Shown: positions 1-8,396, numbered from the stretch's first letter. The stretch: DNA of 35,892 nucleotides from a virus (IMGVR_UViG_3300042549_000661:1-35892); one strand, 5' to 3'. Made by a program: numbers and translations. The notes: a model not told the origin generated them from the sequence alone.

Positions 1-211
1 AACTCTCGACAGAGCAGTCGTCACGCTTTTTGATCCGCGCAACAGTGACGTTGATAGGCTTACCGGCTTCTGCCGTGATCTTGAAGTTCTCAGGCGACCA
101 CTCAATGATGGCCCTGTCAAGCCAACCAAACTTGTCGGCCAGCGTGTAGCTGCCGCCTAGCGCGGCAACGCTTGCGGCAACTGCTCCGATGGCTTTGGTA
201 AGGTCAACCAT
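1..211 (-). CDS. Hypothetical membrane-anchored phage protein (3' part missing)
   Basis: The reading frame opens with an ATG at 211-209 and runs off the left edge, so only about 70 residues are visible. It begins MVDLTKAIGAVAASVAALGG: a short polar start followed by a hydrophobic stretch (about residues 8-25) that could be a single membrane anchor or a signal sequence. A soluble part follows, with a Lys/Arg-rich patch and one cysteine near the cut. The start is supported by an AGGGG ribosome site inside the end of the upstream gene and a 3-nt gap from that gene's stop. Its position directly after a holin-like gene suggests a lysis-associated or membrane role, but that is inference from neighbourhood. 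No family is recognised with certainty. Confidence 0.7.
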   Translation of the reverse strand, partial: MVDLTKAIGAVAASVAALGGSYTLADKFGWLDRAIIEWSPENFKITAEAGKPINVTVARIKKRDDCSVES

Positions 212-214
212 AAC

Positions 215-457
215 TTAGTGCCCCTTGATCCAACTTAGGGCAAACCCTACCCCGCTGGAAATGATAGAAACAAAAGCCATTCCAGCCCAGAACCCACCGC
301 GCCCCTGGTTGGCAAGCGCCACCAGCTTCTCAACGTTGGACTCCATTTTGTCCATCTTGCTGGACATCTCGTCAAACCGGCGCTCGTAGTTCTGCACACG
401 CTCCCAAAGCACTCCATACTTCACTGGGTCGATCTCATTGGCCATAACTGCATCCAT
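215..457 (-). CDS. Holin-like / XhlA-like small membrane protein
   Basis: This is an 80-residue protein. Residues 10-50 are charged, with heptad-like spacing (VQNYERRFDEM...KMDKMESNVEKL), and predict a short coiled coil. Residues 55-77 form one hydrophobic segment (GGFWAGMAFVSIISSGVGFALSW) ending in a positively charged tail. A soluble coiled coil followed by one C-terminal membrane helix is the plan of XhlA-type holin accessory proteins. It would sit in the inner membrane and help time lysis, although no endolysin is in the window to confirm a lysis cassette. A GGAA motif precedes the first ATG. A second in-frame ATG four codons later is a possible alternative start. The gene is last but one in the visible leftward late block. 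Confidence 0.7.
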   Translation of the reverse strand: MDAVMANEIDPVKYGVLWERVQNYERRFDEMSSKMDKMESNVEKLVALANQGRGGFWAGMAFVSIISSGVGFALSWIKGH

Positions 458-489
458 GATGAAAGGTTCCGTATTTTAACTAATTTGTA

Positions 490-2871
490 TTAACGTGCAA
501 GGGCGTTTTGGTTTTCCGACTCACCAGCTAGAGCGTTGGTGGGTGTAACGGCGCTTGTTGCGGCACGAGCACCAGCAGCACCCTTAGCGCCCCACGTCGA
601 GGGGTTATTTAACATGCGAAGCACCGCACCCCGCTCAACAGCGGGCAAAGTGTTCAGCATTTCCAACGCACTCTTACCGGACACCATGCCGCTTTTCAAC
701 TTGGCTGCAACCTTTGGTCCAAGTCTGCCCTCCAACTCATCCATCGTAAGATTGGCAAACGTGATTTTGGGGTTGAGTGTGTTGCGGATGCGGGGGAAAG
801 TTCTACCCGCCCGTTCAATTATTGCGGCAAGCTCTTCCTTACCGAGTGCTGCTGCGGTTTCCATACCGGCAGTGCGATCAATGTTTGACGCCAGTTTTTC
901 CAAGGTGGGCATTTTGCTGCCCATCTCTTTAAAAATGTCGTAACTGCCAGGGCCAAAAATGGCCTCTACGGCGTCTGTGTTGTCGCCGCGCACAAGGCGC
1001 ATGTATTCCTGCGGAGAATCCTTGAACAACTTTGCAGCTTCAGCAGCCATTGCTTTTTGGTCGATAGCTTGCATTCCTTGGGAATAGGTCTTGAGGTAAT
1101 TGCGCCAGCCTGGACCGCCCGGCCCCGCAGCTGTCTCAATCGCATCGTCAATCAACGGCCGAATGTCTTCCAACACTCGACGGGTAACTTTAGCGCTAAT
1201 CTTAGGGTCTGTCTGTCCCATGATCTGCGCGATGCGCTCGTTGATACCTTCTTTGCGCAAGGTGTACAGGTCGTTGGCGTCGATGACGCCGCCGCCTTTG
1301 GCGGTCAAATTGGCAATATCACCTTTAATCGCTTCCAAAACTTTGACGACATTGGGGCTGGCGCGTAGGCCTGGTTGCGACAATCGGGCGTCAATTGCGC
1401 CAATGATCGAACCAGCGTCCAAAGGTCGCAGGCCGTAATCTTCCAAACTGCCGATCTGACGCTCGATAAAGCCTGCTTCGGCACGGCGCTGTTTTGCGAT
1501 GTCAGCAAAAATGTCAGACGTTTCCTGCCATTCTTTTGCGCGATCACCAGCCGACAAGAAGCCGGGCTTACCTTTGGCAGCTGTGGCGGCTTGTTGCGCG
1601 GCTTCGGTGGTGGGCGAAACCACAGCTTGACCCGGCAATGCAGCACCAGCTTGACCTACTGCGGGTCTACCTACTTGCATTTCCAACGGACCAATTCGCC
1701 GAGCTGCTTCTTGAGGTTGAGAAACAGCGCCTGTGGGCATACCACCGCGCAATGCGTTGACCATCGACGCTTCACGTTGCTGCAACTGTGGAGCAAGTCG
1801 GTTTGCCGTTTGAGCAGCTTGGTTGGCTGCTTGCAACTCGACGTTGCGCATATCGGCAGTTAACTGGTTGAGGCGTTTAATCGACGCCTCATATGCAGCA
1901 CGAGCTTCGGTGGCGTTACCGCCTTCCATCATCCTCTGCAAGTCGGCAAAATCCGCAGCAGCCTGCTGCTTGAGTTTGAGCGACATTTCATCCGTGCGAC
2001 TGGCAAATTTACCCAGTGCTTGAAAAGCATTTTTCTGCACACCAGCCGTAGCCTGCGCTGCCGTCAGGTCATCAGGCGCGGCGGCTAATGCTGCACGAAT
2101 GGTTGCAATTTGGTCACCTGCGACATCACGCGAAATCTTGCCCGCTTTGACAGCAGCAAGTTGACCTGTAAAAGCGTCTTTGAGAAAACCCGCACCTTTG
2201 GCAAGAGTTTTTACGATTGGAGGTGCTACAAGCGCCGTACCTGCACCAAATAGAGCACCTGATTCAGCTTCTTCTGGGTTAATCAGTGCAGCCGTTGCGC
2301 CACCGGTTGCTGCGCCGCCTGCTGCACGAAGGGCAATATCGCCAGCGCGGGTAGCCAGCGGGGCGTTAGCCACTGCTCGACCAGTAGAAAATCCACCAGT
2401 GCGAACAGCTTGTGCCAAAGCCGGGGCAAATTTTTTCAAGGGTGCTGCAATTGCACCACCGACCGGAAGTGTGCCTACAACTTGACCACCTACACGTCCA
2501 ACTTCACCCCCAACCGTGCCGCCGTACTGTTGTTCAAATTGTGCTTTTTGACGCGCAGATTCTTCTCTTGCGCCCTTGATGCCCATCGCTTCTGTGGCTG
2601 CAATATATGCAGTATCGGTAATGTCTTGCAAACCCCGATACGCCCCCACAAAAGGCGAATACAACGCCTTAAGCGTTGGGTTTGATGGTGCGGCTGCGTA
2701 TGGTGATGGACCGCTACGGGGGCCGGGAACCTCGCTTGCCGCGGCAGGCGCTGGCGCGGTAAACAACTTTTGCGCTTGGGCAATAACCTCATCATCACTT
2801 GCGCCAGCCGGGCCTTTAATTTCCCGGATGTTGCCTTGCGGGTCGCGTACTTTGTAGATTTGGTCTGCCAT
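490..2871 (-). CDS. Large Ala-rich internal virion / DNA-ejection-type protein
   Basis: This 793-residue protein starts MADQIYKVRDPQGNIREIKG and continues to GASDDEVIAQAQ, an N-terminal module common at the start of large phage structural proteins. After an Ala/Pro-rich linker, residues about 115-245 hold several glycine- and alanine-rich, weakly hydrophobic stretches (GGEVGRVGGQVVGTLPVGG, AAGGAATGGATAALI, GALFGAGTALVAPP). Such stretches suit insertion into or passage through a membrane. The remainder is Gln/Ala-rich and helical. It is the last of three tandem proteins downstream of the tail genes, where P22 keeps its ejected proteins gp7, gp20 and gp16. I infer a role in the ejection channel by position and composition; I see no enzymatic motif. 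A GAGG site 5 nt before the ATG overlaps the previous gene's end. Confidence 0.65.
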   Translation of the reverse strand: MADQIYKVRDPQGNIREIKGPAGASDDEVIAQAQKLFTAPAPAAASEVPGPRSGPSPYAAAPSNPTLKALYSPFVGAYRGLQDITDTAYIAATEAMGIKGAREESARQKAQFEQQYGGTVGGEVGRVGGQVVGTLPVGGAIAAPLKKFAPALAQAVRTGGFSTGRAVANAPLATRAGDIALRAAGGAATGGATAALINPEEAESGALFGAGTALVAPPIVKTLAKGAGFLKDAFTGQLAAVKAGKISRDVAGDQIATIRAALAAAPDDLTAAQATAGVQKNAFQALGKFASRTDEMSLKLKQQAAADFADLQRMMEGGNATEARAAYEASIKRLNQLTADMRNVELQAANQAAQTANRLAPQLQQREASMVNALRGGMPTGAVSQPQEAARRIGPLEMQVGRPAVGQAGAALPGQAVVSPTTEAAQQAATAAKGKPGFLSAGDRAKEWQETSDIFADIAKQRRAEAGFIERQIGSLEDYGLRPLDAGSIIGAIDARLSQPGLRASPNVVKVLEAIKGDIANLTAKGGGVIDANDLYTLRKEGINERIAQIMGQTDPKISAKVTRRVLEDIRPLIDDAIETAAGPGGPGWRNYLKTYSQGMQAIDQKAMAAEAAKLFKDSPQEYMRLVRGDNTDAVEAIFGPGSYDIFKEMGSKMPTLEKLASNIDRTAGMETAAALGKEELAAIIERAGRTFPRIRNTLNPKITFANLTMDELEGRLGPKVAAKLKSGMVSGKSALEMLNTLPAVERGAVLRMLNNPSTWGAKGAAGARAATSAVTPTNALAGESENQNALAR

Positions 2872-2878
2872 ACTTACC

Positions 2879-4255
2879 TCATTTCACTACGGACCAGCCG
2901 CCAGTTGCACCACCAGCAGCAGGCGCAGCGCCTTCCGCAGCCATGTCGCCAGTTGCAAACTGACCCTTGCGCTGAACCATCAATCGCCGCACAGTCTTAC
3001 CGGCTTCTTTTCTAATCTTCGTCGGCAGTGTGGGATCGGCCAATTGACCGGCAGCTTCTTTGTACGATGCGGTGTCCCTGTCGGATTGCGGTCCCTCAAA
3101 ACGAGGAATCATTTTCAATGCCAAATCAGAGACAGGCGCAATCTTACCAATGGCAATTGCGCCCGGTGTTGCTTGACCAACAAAACCTGCACCAATGTCA
3201 AACAATCGACCTGCGCCGCTGCCGGTAGATTGGTCAATCAAACCGCCATCTTTTGTAATGTCGCCCAGTTCCTTAATCGCAAAATCAAGGTCTTTGCCCA
3301 TTTGAGTTCGTTGCGCTGCGGCTTTTTCAGCAAACGCAGATGGTTTACCTTTAACGGGAGCACCACCTTCACCAGTGACTGGTCTTGCAACAGGTGCACC
3401 GCCCGCAGCTAGCCGCGAAGGTAGCGCCACGAGGTTGCCCTGCGCATCCTGTTGATACGTTACACCTTGCGCGTCTTGCGCCAATCGTTGCTGCGCCAAA
3501 CTGAGTTGACCTTGAGACACGCCCAGTTGTTTTTGCGCAGTGGTTTCGCCGATGGTTGCCGTTTTGTCTAATCTGGTTGGCTTGCCAATGGGGACGCCTT
3601 GCGCATTGTAAGTTTGGCGCTCAATGTAGCCTCCTCGATCTGTGTCTTTAGTGGTGACCGCACGTTGCTCAAGTTTGCCCTTAGCATCTAAAGTTTTTGC
3701 AATTGCATTGTTTAAATATGCGTTAAATTCTTCAGGTTTAGTCATAGACGCCAGCAATTGAAGGTCTTCAGCAACTTCCTCAACTTTAAACACTCCGCTT
3801 TTAACGCCCTTATTAAATTCAGCAATTGCCTTTTGAGGAGACGTTGAAGAGCCTATAACATCCCACGCAGCCTTTAATCTTTTGTTTTGCAGGTCAAATG
3901 TATTTTTGTCAATCTCACTCCTAGTTTTTTCTTGCGTTAGTTTAGCTGCTTCTGCCTCGGCTCTAGTTTTTAAGATGCTAGGAATTTGCGCACCGCCGCC
4001 ACGTTGTGCAAGCGAGGGGATCAGTTTGTTGTAATCAACTTCACCTTTTTCATTAAGCGAAGAAGCGTAGGCGTCTGTCAGTGCGTTCTGCACACTTTCA
4101 GCACGTTTCGCTGCGTTAAGCTGGAACCGCGCAAGCTCTTGCGCCTGCTGACCGCCTTGGATTTGCTGCATTTGCGCATACTCAGCCATTGCGTTCCGGG
4201 GCTTGAACTCGGACTGGCGAAAACTCATTGCGATGTCGGGGTTAACAAGTGCCAT
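2879..4255 (-). CDS. Helical internal virion / ejection-type protein
   Basis: This 458-residue protein begins MALVNPDIAMSFRQSEFKPR. Residues 20-150 are strongly helical and Gln/Ala/Glu-rich (MAEYAQMQQIQGGQQAQELARFQ, then repeated QNA, RAEAEAAKL, RSEID runs), consistent with a coiled coil. The middle has another Gln-rich segment (QLGVSQGQLSLAQQRLAQDA), and the C-terminus has a mixed domain ending in a Gly/Ala-rich tail. This Gln-rich N-terminal helix is typical of phage internal or ejected proteins next to the tail genes. An AAGGA ribosome site overlaps the stop codon of the upstream gene, so translation is probably coupled. The role as a P22 gp20-like ejection protein is inferred from position; sequence alone does not prove it. 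Confidence 0.6.
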   Translation of the reverse strand: MALVNPDIAMSFRQSEFKPRNAMAEYAQMQQIQGGQQAQELARFQLNAAKRAESVQNALTDAYASSLNEKGEVDYNKLIPSLAQRGGGAQIPSILKTRAEAEAAKLTQEKTRSEIDKNTFDLQNKRLKAAWDVIGSSTSPQKAIAEFNKGVKSGVFKVEEVAEDLQLLASMTKPEEFNAYLNNAIAKTLDAKGKLEQRAVTTKDTDRGGYIERQTYNAQGVPIGKPTRLDKTATIGETTAQKQLGVSQGQLSLAQQRLAQDAQGVTYQQDAQGNLVALPSRLAAGGAPVARPVTGEGGAPVKGKPSAFAEKAAAQRTQMGKDLDFAIKELGDITKDGGLIDQSTGSGAGRLFDIGAGFVGQATPGAIAIGKIAPVSDLALKMIPRFEGPQSDRDTASYKEAAGQLADPTLPTKIRKEAGKTVRRLMVQRKGQFATGDMAAEGAAPAAGGATGGWSVVK

Positions 4256-4264
4256 GATTAATCC

Positions 4265-5431
4265 TTAGCGAACCATGTAGGAAGGTGTGTTGGTAAAACC
4301 TTCTTCGGACGTATATCCCATGCCGCCATCGCGTTGAGATAAGAGACGATTGAACATTTCGTTCTGCTGTTGCTGTTGGTTGTAGTTCATGTACTGACCC
4401 AACGCGCCGCTTAGTGCGTTAGCCCCACCCATGTAACCAGATGCGCGAGCCTGCGCTGAAGCGCCCATTGCTTGCCCCACATTACTTGCCATTGTTTGAC
4501 CGGCTGCGCCCAACTGAGTAGTTGACGTTTGACCAATACCAGCCAGCGATTGCAACGGATTTAAACGCGCGTTGCGTTCAGTTTGGTAACGGTTAAAAGC
4601 GTTTGTGTATTCTTGCGATCCAAGGTCTTGCCCGAAGCGTTGAATGCCTTTGAGTGTTGCGCCCGACAGCAGACCACCACGGGCCGCAGCAGATCGCTCC
4701 AAACCCTTCATACCTTCGGACATGCGGAAGGCATAGCCGGGGTCAGCTTGAAACTGCTCCATGCCAAATGGCGTATACCTAGACGCTGCCTCAAGTTCTG
4801 GCAACGCACGCACGCCAGCCTCGCGGAACGGGGCTTGCAATTGAAGTTGGCGTTCAAACTGCTGATTTTGCAAATCCGCAGCGTATCTCGCAGCATCAGA
4901 CTGCACGCCAGCAGCCTTGTTTGCAGAATATGCTCCAAGTAGCGCGTTTCCTCCTAGCGCAAGTGGGGTTGCGTATTTACCCAGCGTACTCATAAGACCA
5001 CCAGCACCGGCGGCTCCGATACCTGCGCCGATACCAGAGGCTGCCCCCGCACCAAGACCTTGAGCACCGCCCATGCCTGCCAGACCAGTTCCAATACCCG
5101 AGCCAAGCCCTTGAGCGCCGCCCATACTAGCAAGGCCAGCGCCGCCACCCGCGCTAAGACCTTGAGCACCACCCATACCCGCAGCGCCAGAACCAGAGCC
5201 AAACATGCCGGTAATACCGTCTAGCCCACCAAGAGCTTGATACCCATAATAGCCAGCGGCCAGAGGAATAGCTGCGTTGTAAAAACCGATTGCGCCCCCA
5301 CCGCCGGGGTCCATGCCTAAAACGTCATCGGCAATCTTGTCACCCAGCACATCTCGGGCCACGCCGTATATACCGCCACCGCCTGGGTCAAGGCCAAGAA
5401 TATCGTCGGTAAGTTTGCTCCAAAACCCCAT
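4265..5431 (-). CDS. Gly-rich putative ejection protein (P22 gp7-position)
   Basis: This 388-residue protein has a duplicated N-terminal motif (DDILGLDPGGGG at 9-20 and DDVLGMDPGGGG at 35-46). Next come a hydrophobic segment (about 52-68) and a glycine/alanine-rich tract with three 17-residue repeats centred on MGGAQGL at 86, 103 and 120. From about residue 160 a helical region rich in Gln and Ala takes over (SDAARYAADLQNQQFERQLQ), followed by a module with the RYTPFGMEQFQADPGYAFR pattern common in phage DNA-transfer proteins. It is first of three large ejection-type genes after the tail hub, matching P22 gp7 in position. The repetitive glycine tract may be a flexible or membrane-active part. 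Function is inferred. Confidence 0.65.
   Translation of the reverse strand: MGFWSKLTDDILGLDPGGGGIYGVARDVLGDKIADDVLGMDPGGGGAIGFYNAAIPLAAGYYGYQALGGLDGITGMFGSGSGAAGMGGAQGLSAGGGAGLASMGGAQGLGSGIGTGLAGMGGAQGLGAGAASGIGAGIGAAGAGGLMSTLGKYATPLALGGNALLGAYSANKAAGVQSDAARYAADLQNQQFERQLQLQAPFREAGVRALPELEAASRYTPFGMEQFQADPGYAFRMSEGMKGLERSAAARGGLLSGATLKGIQRFGQDLGSQEYTNAFNRYQTERNARLNPLQSLAGIGQTSTTQLGAAGQTMASNVGQAMGASAQARASGYMGGANALSGALGQYMNYNQQQQQNEMFNRLLSQRDGGMGYTSEEGFTNTPSYMVR
5024..5176 (-). repeat. Three tandem 51-bp in-frame repeats
   Basis: Three copies of a unit of about 51 bp encode MGGAQGL followed by roughly ten Gly/Ala/Ser residues, inside the Gly-rich ejection protein. The copies differ at many synonymous positions, so they are not a recent slippage product. 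Gain or loss of a unit would stay in frame and change the length of the flexible tract. Confidence 0.8.
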
Positions 5432-5441
5432 AGCGTTCTCC

Positions 5442-5777
5442 TTAGGTCACTTCGCGGCCAGAAACCCGCATGTTGATGGCGGTGGCGGTTCCAGCGATTG
5501 TACTGATGAAGTCGCCAGGATTCAAAACCTGTCCGACCAACTCGGGAAACGTGTAGACCTCGGACGGCTGAAGCGTCTTGGTCTTGGTGATCAGGTTGCT
5601 GTTGCCAGCGGAGAACGACACAGTGACCAAGTTGACCGCGATCGTGGCAGCACTGGCGCTGTAATTGGTCGCAGTGAACTTGTCGATGATCGTGGTCACA
5701 CCGTTGGCGGTGTACTGGGTTGTCTGGCTGTTTGCCACATCTTTCGATGGCACCAGATTCTTGACGATGACGGTCAT
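5442..5777 (-). CDS. Small beta-rich structural protein, unknown
   Basis: This 111-residue protein is rich in Thr, Val, Ser and Ala with alternating hydrophobic positions (TIAVNLVTVSFSAGNSNLI, VYTFPELVGQVLNPGDFIST) and lacks cysteines. It is predicted to be an all-beta, jelly-roll-like fold. The pattern of a Pro-Ser-Glu-Val-Tyr segment followed by LNPGDFIS resembles small virion proteins that sit near the tail hub or decorate particles. It lies between the needle-position gene and the first ejection gene within the leftward late block, with a good ribosome site (AAGGAGAAACCC) before ATG. I do not recognise a named family. A virion role is inferred from context. Confidence 0.65.
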   Translation of the reverse strand: MTVIVKNLVPSKDVANSQTTQYTANGVTTIIDKFTATNYSASAATIAVNLVTVSFSAGNSNLITKTKTLQPSEVYTFPELVGQVLNPGDFISTIAGTATAINMRVSGREVT

Positions 5778-5789
5778 TAGGGTTTCTCC

Positions 5790-6206
5790 TTATTCAAGCA
5801 TCAGGTAGCTGCGGGAGTCTTGCTTCCACTTACCTAGGGTTGCATCGTAGATCAGCTTGTCGCCGTCCGATGGGTTCATGGCGCTCACATCGGCCAATTG
5901 AGCCAGCATAGCGGTTACTTGGGCAGGTATCAACGACAACGCCTCAATCTGCTTTTGCATCTCAGCCACTTGCGACACTAGATCGCTGGAGCTTGGCTGT
6001 GTCTGCACTTCCTGCGTTAGCGTCTGAAGCACTGCGTCATAGCTGGCAATCAGCGACTCAGCACTAGGACCGACAACGGGGTCGTTTACGACATCGTTCG
6101 CTACGTTGTTCAGCGACAAGAAGAACAAGTACCACGCCCTGCTAATCAAGCCCGTGTTGGGGTCAACCAGCGGTTCCCGTGGAGGCGTGATGATGGGGTT
6201 AAGCAT
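5790..6206 (-). CDS. Tail-tip/needle-position protein with coiled coil
   Basis: This 138-residue protein starts MLNPIITPPREPLVDPNTGL, an N-terminal peptide frequent in podophage tail proteins encoded next to gp10-like genes. An aromatic helix (WYLFFLSLNNV) follows. Residues about 55-105 form a Gln/Leu-rich coiled coil (LVSQVAEMQKQIEALSLIPAQVTAMLAQL). The end holds a small fiber-type motif, GDKLIYDATLGKWKQ. In P22 the needle gp26 follows gp10 and is also a coiled coil with a short N-terminal plug motif, so position and plan fit a tail plug or needle. The gene overlaps the upstream gp10-like gene by 8 nt, implying translational coupling. The assignment is inference. Confidence 0.65.
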   Translation of the reverse strand: MLNPIITPPREPLVDPNTGLISRAWYLFFLSLNNVANDVVNDPVVGPSAESLIASYDAVLQTLTQEVQTQPSSSDLVSQVAEMQKQIEALSLIPAQVTAMLAQLADVSAMNPSDGDKLIYDATLGKWKQDSRSYLMLE

Positions 6207-7674
6207 TGGTCGGACTCAGGATCAGTTCTGCGCCCATGATGGCGATCTTTACGGGGTCGGTGCCCGACACCTCGTAGACGCGATCACGCAGCTTCAGAGT
6301 CATGCCCAGTCTGCGCCAGATGGCACGGCGATAGTACTCACCGATCTTGCCGATGCTGATCCAGTGCTCGTTGGACCATGTGTGCCCACCATCGTCGCTC
6401 CATCGCAGCATGACCTGTGGGTCGCTGCCTTGCGTGATAACTGTTTGCTGTTCCGCAATAAGTCTGTCATCAGCCTCGGTGACTAAGTAATCGTCCGATT
6501 CGGTTTGCAGATAGATATTTTCAACCCTTGTAAATCCATTCAAACCAGTACCCGACTCGCAGTCAAGCTGGAGGCTGTGGTGCGCGGTGCGCTTCAGATT
6601 GTTCTGACCGGTGGGCAGTGCTCTCCACGAGCGCAGCCACTTTTGGATCTGCCCGTTGTCCGAGTAGTCTTCCAAGTCAAACGAGTAAATGTTGCCGTTC
6701 TCAAAGTCACCCACAACGATCTTGTTGTTAAACGACATCTGGCAGTTGCTGCGGTGACGGGTAAACGCACCATTGACAAACCCTGCCCTCTCGTGCCATG
6801 CCTGTGTGGCGGCATCGTACACCCATGTGGTGTTGGCCGTGGGAAAGATGAGCACGTAGAAGTTGTGGCCGTCTTGCTGGTACGTGTACCCGATGGCGTC
6901 AGTGATGTCAGCGTACTGCTGAATTTGCCACTCGACAGCATGTGTCGAGATGCGCTGACCAGCGTAACCGTTGGCCCGGTAGACCATGCCTTGCCCACGG
7001 CGGTCACGGCCAAGCCAGAACAGGCCGTTGTCCATCTTGGCGATAGAGTAGGGGGCAGCGCAGCCCAACTCATTGAATGCGCCGGGGATGCGCTCAAGAG
7101 GGAAGTCAAGCGCACCGGTGTCAGACCAGACTTCAATTGAGTTCGTGCCAAAGGCCCAGACCTCGCGGAAGTTGGCAATCACAGCCACCAGGCCGTCAGG
7201 TGACCCTTCGGTGCTGGCAAACTCCAGTGGGTCGATGGACGTACCGTCCAAAAGGGCTGTGACCCACATCTTCTGGCTGTTCGGCTCGTTGAACACAAAG
7301 TAGCCGTCCAGATAGGCCACAGTCACTGCACCAGGGAAGTCCGGGTCAGTGATCTGACCAAATGCGTTTGTGTCGGCGTTGTAGATGAAGCTGGGGCCAT
7401 TGCAGGCAATGAACAACTGTGTGCCGTTGTCGGCCATGCTGACAGGGCCAGTTCCTGCCACGTTGCCGATCAGTGTGGGGGTGTAGGCGTTGTCGATCTT
7501 GAACAACTGGGTGCCCGACACCACAAAGCCTGTGCCATCGTTTGACGAGAATGCCCACAGGCCACGGATCGGGCCATTGCCGATCGTGTTGAGCAGGTTG
7601 AGGCCGGGGGCGCGGTTCAGGAACGCAGGTTCTTTGCCAGCCTCGGGCACAATTTCTGGGAACAGGTTGACCAT
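6199..7674 (-). CDS. Tail hub / DNA stabilization protein, P22 gp10-like
   Basis: From the first ATG this is a 491-residue beta-rich protein with repeated blades (GLWAFSSNDGTGFVVSG, TQLFIACNGPSFIYN, YLDGYFVFNEPNSQKMW). It matches the phage stabilization protein family that closes the portal and holds the tailspikes. Members normally begin with a short peptide of the type SPILGSSYVTRSINAADAR just ahead of MVNLFPE. Here that peptide is present in frame upstream (7737-7675), but its start codon reads ATA, with an AGGAG site (7748-7744) 6 nt ahead of it. The protein may therefore start at ATA 7737 (512 residues) or be shortened at the 5' side. The damage lies next to an inserted endonuclease gene. 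The 3' end overlaps the next gene by 8 nt. Confidence 0.88.
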   Translation of the reverse strand: MVNLFPEIVPEAGKEPAFLNRAPGLNLLNTIGNGPIRGLWAFSSNDGTGFVVSGTQLFKIDNAYTPTLIGNVAGTGPVSMADNGTQLFIACNGPSFIYNADTNAFGQITDPDFPGAVTVAYLDGYFVFNEPNSQKMWVTALLDGTSIDPLEFASTEGSPDGLVAVIANFREVWAFGTNSIEVWSDTGALDFPLERIPGAFNELGCAAPYSIAKMDNGLFWLGRDRRGQGMVYRANGYAGQRISTHAVEWQIQQYADITDAIGYTYQQDGHNFYVLIFPTANTTWVYDAATQAWHERAGFVNGAFTRHRSNCQMSFNNKIVVGDFENGNIYSFDLEDYSDNGQIQKWLRSWRALPTGQNNLKRTAHHSLQLDCESGTGLNGFTRVENIYLQTESDDYLVTEADDRLIAEQQTVITQGSDPQVMLRWSDDGGHTWSNEHWISIGKIGEYYRRAIWRRLGMTLKLRDRVYEVSGTDPVKIAIMGAELILSPTNA

Positions 7675-7734
7675 GCGGGCATCCGCAGCGTTGATGCTGC
7701 GGGTGACGTATGACGATCCAAGTATAGGGGACTT

Positions 7735-7762
7735 TATGATATACTCCTACCGCAGCAAGGAG
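7735..7762 (+). promoter_or_regulatory. Endonuclease -10 and RBS overlapping the gp10-like start
   Basis: On the plus strand TATGAT (7735-7740), or alternatively TATACT (7740-7745), can serve as a -10 box. A weak ATGACG lies 19 nt upstream at 7710-7715. AAGGAG (7757-7762) is 7 nt before the endonuclease ATG. On the minus strand the same bases contain the AGGAG site and the ATA that stands where the gp10-like ATG is expected. The promoter call is tentative; the ribosome site is clear. Confidence 0.45.
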
Positions 7763-7769
7763 CCACACT

Positions 7770-8396
7770 ATGATTGAATGGAAACCACTTGTAGGACATG
7801 ACAGCGACTACGAGGTAAGCAACGAAGGAATTGTACGCCGGGTCAGTTCCCGAGGGAAGTTTCACCAGCGGTTTACGCCAGATCAATTGGAGGCAATTAA
7901 GACCAGTTACACCAAGGAAAAAAGCCAGCGAAAAGTAGCTGCGTTGTTTGGTGTTAGTCAAATGACCATAGGAAAGATTGTTCGTGGGCTTGCTTACGTG
8001 GACGCCAACCATGTGCTTGCGCCCGCGCTGCGCAAAGATGGTTACTGGTTTGTTACTTTGTCGGTCGATGGGGAGCACACTCACAAAGCCATTCATACCG
8101 CAGTTGCTGAAGCGTTTTTGGGCGGCAGACCACACAATGCTTGGATAAATCACAAAGACGGCAACAAGGCTAACAACTGCGTCAAAAATTTGGAATACAT
8201 GTCGCCCGCAGGAAATAGCCAACACGCGCTGTATGAACTTGGCAAGTCGAAAAAATTGAGTTTTGATCAAGCCAAAGACATCTGGTACGCAAAACAAAGA
8301 GGCGAAAAACGCAAAGACATTGCGGCCAAGCACAACGTATCCATCCACATGGTCACTGCCATATGGATGGGTAAGTCGTGGTGGCACGCTAGATGA
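7770..8396 (+). CDS. NUMOD4/HNH homing-type endonuclease with two HTH segments
   Basis: This 208-residue protein has a NUMOD4 start (WKPLVGHDSDYEVSNEGIVR, residues 4-23). An HNH nuclease core follows at about 88-153, with H109 in HTAVAEAFLG, the NHKDGNKANN segment at 127-136 and NLEYMSPAGN at 140-149. A helix-turn-helix (about 36-75) interrupts the usual NUMOD4-to-HNH path, and a second, similar one forms the C-terminus (163-205). Such proteins are mobile endonucleases that cut an empty allele to spread. It is the only plus-strand gene in the first 23 kb, and it fits tightly between the gp4-like stop and the gp10-like start. No intron or inteling signal is visible, so it is free-standing. Target site unknown. 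Confidence 0.9.
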   Translation: MIEWKPLVGHDSDYEVSNEGIVRRVSSRGKFHQRFTPDQLEAIKTSYTKEKSQRKVAALFGVSQMTIGKIVRGLAYVDANHVLAPALRKDGYWFVTLSVDGEHTHKAIHTAVAEAFLGGRPHNAWINHKDGNKANNCVKNLEYMSPAGNSQHALYELGKSKKLSFDQAKDIWYAKQRGEKRKDIAAKHNVSIHMVTAIWMGKSWWHAR

